Shown here: positions 63,691 through 64,000 of the stretch, piece after piece
Position numbering within the stretch: the first letter of the stretch is position 1
Layout: every line of letters starts with the position of its first letter
Assembly (NCBI GenBank): GCA_031265205.1
Contig: JAISCZ010000130.1
Coordinates: 62,001 to 126,000, forward strand
DNA length: 64,000 bases
Direction: 5' to 3'
Origin: Deltaproteobacteria bacterium
GTDB lineage: Bacteria; Desulfobacterota; Desulfarculia; Adiutricales; Adiutricaceae
Notes under the pieces: generated by a model
The model's database searches: none
Told to the model about the DNA's origin: nothing
Seen by the model: the letters and a program-made list of their open reading frames with translations, nothing else
Position numbers and translations under genes: made by a program

Positions 63691-64000
63691 CTATGGCCTC
63701 GGTCTAAAGGAGGAGGGTTTTTCTTCCAGGCGGGGGGAATCTGATAAATCAAACGCTAATAGCGTAAGCTGTTTGGCGATATTCTCCCATTTTCGCCATT
63801 TAGGTATAACGTTTTTGTACCCTCCGAGGCTAATTTTATGCAAATCCATAGGCTTCGGCTGACTCAGCCGGCTCTGAAGAAGGCGTAACGCCGACTCACC
63901 ATTTTCTAACGGATAAATCCTATCAAGATCCCGCAACGCGTCGCTTGTTTTTACGGAACCAGCTTTCTCGAACAAAGCCGCCAGATTCAAATAATCTCGC
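63691..64000 (-). CDS. nucleotidyltransferase-toxin paralog (partial, 5' end outside)
   Basis: About 103 codons of the C-terminal part are visible and the gene continues past the right edge. RDYLNLAALFEKAGSVKTSDALRD, IYPLENGESALRLLQ and GGYKNVIPKWRKWENIAKQL, in sequence, match the toxin at 25436-26227 (RDYLDFTAL, YPQESGESALQQL, YKNLAPRWQNWKNVM). The catalytic N-terminus is not in the window, so activity cannot be judged. It is translationally coupled to the next paralog. Confidence 0.65.
   Translation of the reverse strand, partial: RDYLNLAALFEKAGSVKTSDALRDLDRIYPLENGESALRLLQSRLSQPKPMDLHKISLGGYKNVIPKWRKWENIAKQLTLLAFDLSDSPRLEEKPSSFRPRP

Noticed and set aside
57276-64000. attL/attR direct repeat of the tRNA-Leu 3' end
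   Set aside because: No second copy of the tRNA end was found by eye within the island, so no attachment sites are listed.

Overview
The window looks like a high-GC, anaerobic, flagellated, Gram-negative bacterium, most likely a Desulfobacterota (sulfate-reducer-type) lineage. The main evidence is a complete siroheme-dependent alternative haem pathway (ahbA, ahbB, ahbC, ahbD), rubrerythrin, sigma-54-controlled flagellar genes, a type IV pilin and GDP-heptose (surface polysaccharide) genes. The lineage call is inference. No 16S gene or sulfate-reduction gene lies in the window. Coding density is low: many gaps of 300-1700 bases are rich in GCGC and TTAA motifs, and several genes are partly duplicated or eroded.

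Layout. 1-7.9 kb: the str/S10 ribosomal block on the minus strand (rpsL, rpsG, fusA, tuf, rpsJ, rplC, rplD, rplW, rplB, rpsS, start of rplV) behind a good sigma-70 promoter. 8-18.4 kb: housekeeping genes (tilS, Smr protein, metallophosphoesterase, CorA, Mrp-like ATPase, a Pro/Glu-rich membrane protein, UbiB-like kinase). 18.5-24.7 kb: rubrerythrin, then a gene-poor stretch with an array of related palindromes, a GyrI-like effector-binding protein, a TetR regulator and an AlaC-type aminotransferase. 24.8-26.3 kb: an AbiEii-like nucleotidyltransferase toxin gene preceded by a partner gene that arose by tandem duplication. 26.3-32.6 kb: a sigma-54 response regulator and an unusual histidine kinase, divergent from flgF-flgG-flgA behind a sigma-54 promoter. 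33.5-41.8 kb: pilA behind its own sigma-54 promoter, then a DUF2723-type membrane protein, a TPR-like membrane protein and two near-identical GT-C type membrane proteins made by tandem duplication. 42.5-49.3 kb: a nine-gene minus-strand operon for GDP-D-glycero-D-manno-heptose synthesis and polysaccharide assembly. 50-52.6 kb: a PepT-like peptidase and a histone-H1-like tail fused to a pRiA4b ORF-3 domain. 53.4-57 kb: the ahb cluster. 57.2-57.4 kb: tRNA-Val and tRNA-Leu.

After tRNA-Leu the composition shifts to clearly AT-richer DNA. This island holds a Gabija-type defence pair, gajA and gajB on the minus strand. gajA carries one in-frame TAA at codon 101, and a broken AlbA_2-like third cistron follows gajB. 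Beyond it, at the right edge, are two more paralogs of the nucleotidyltransferase toxin, one of which has lost its catalytic motif.

The most notable points are: the nonsense-interrupted Gabija locus; the antitoxin/toxin-remnant/antitoxin fusion; the palindrome array at 20.45-20.85 kb; and a two-component pair in which the kinase has Gln instead of the phospho-accepting His while its partner receiver has lost one acidic-pocket residue.
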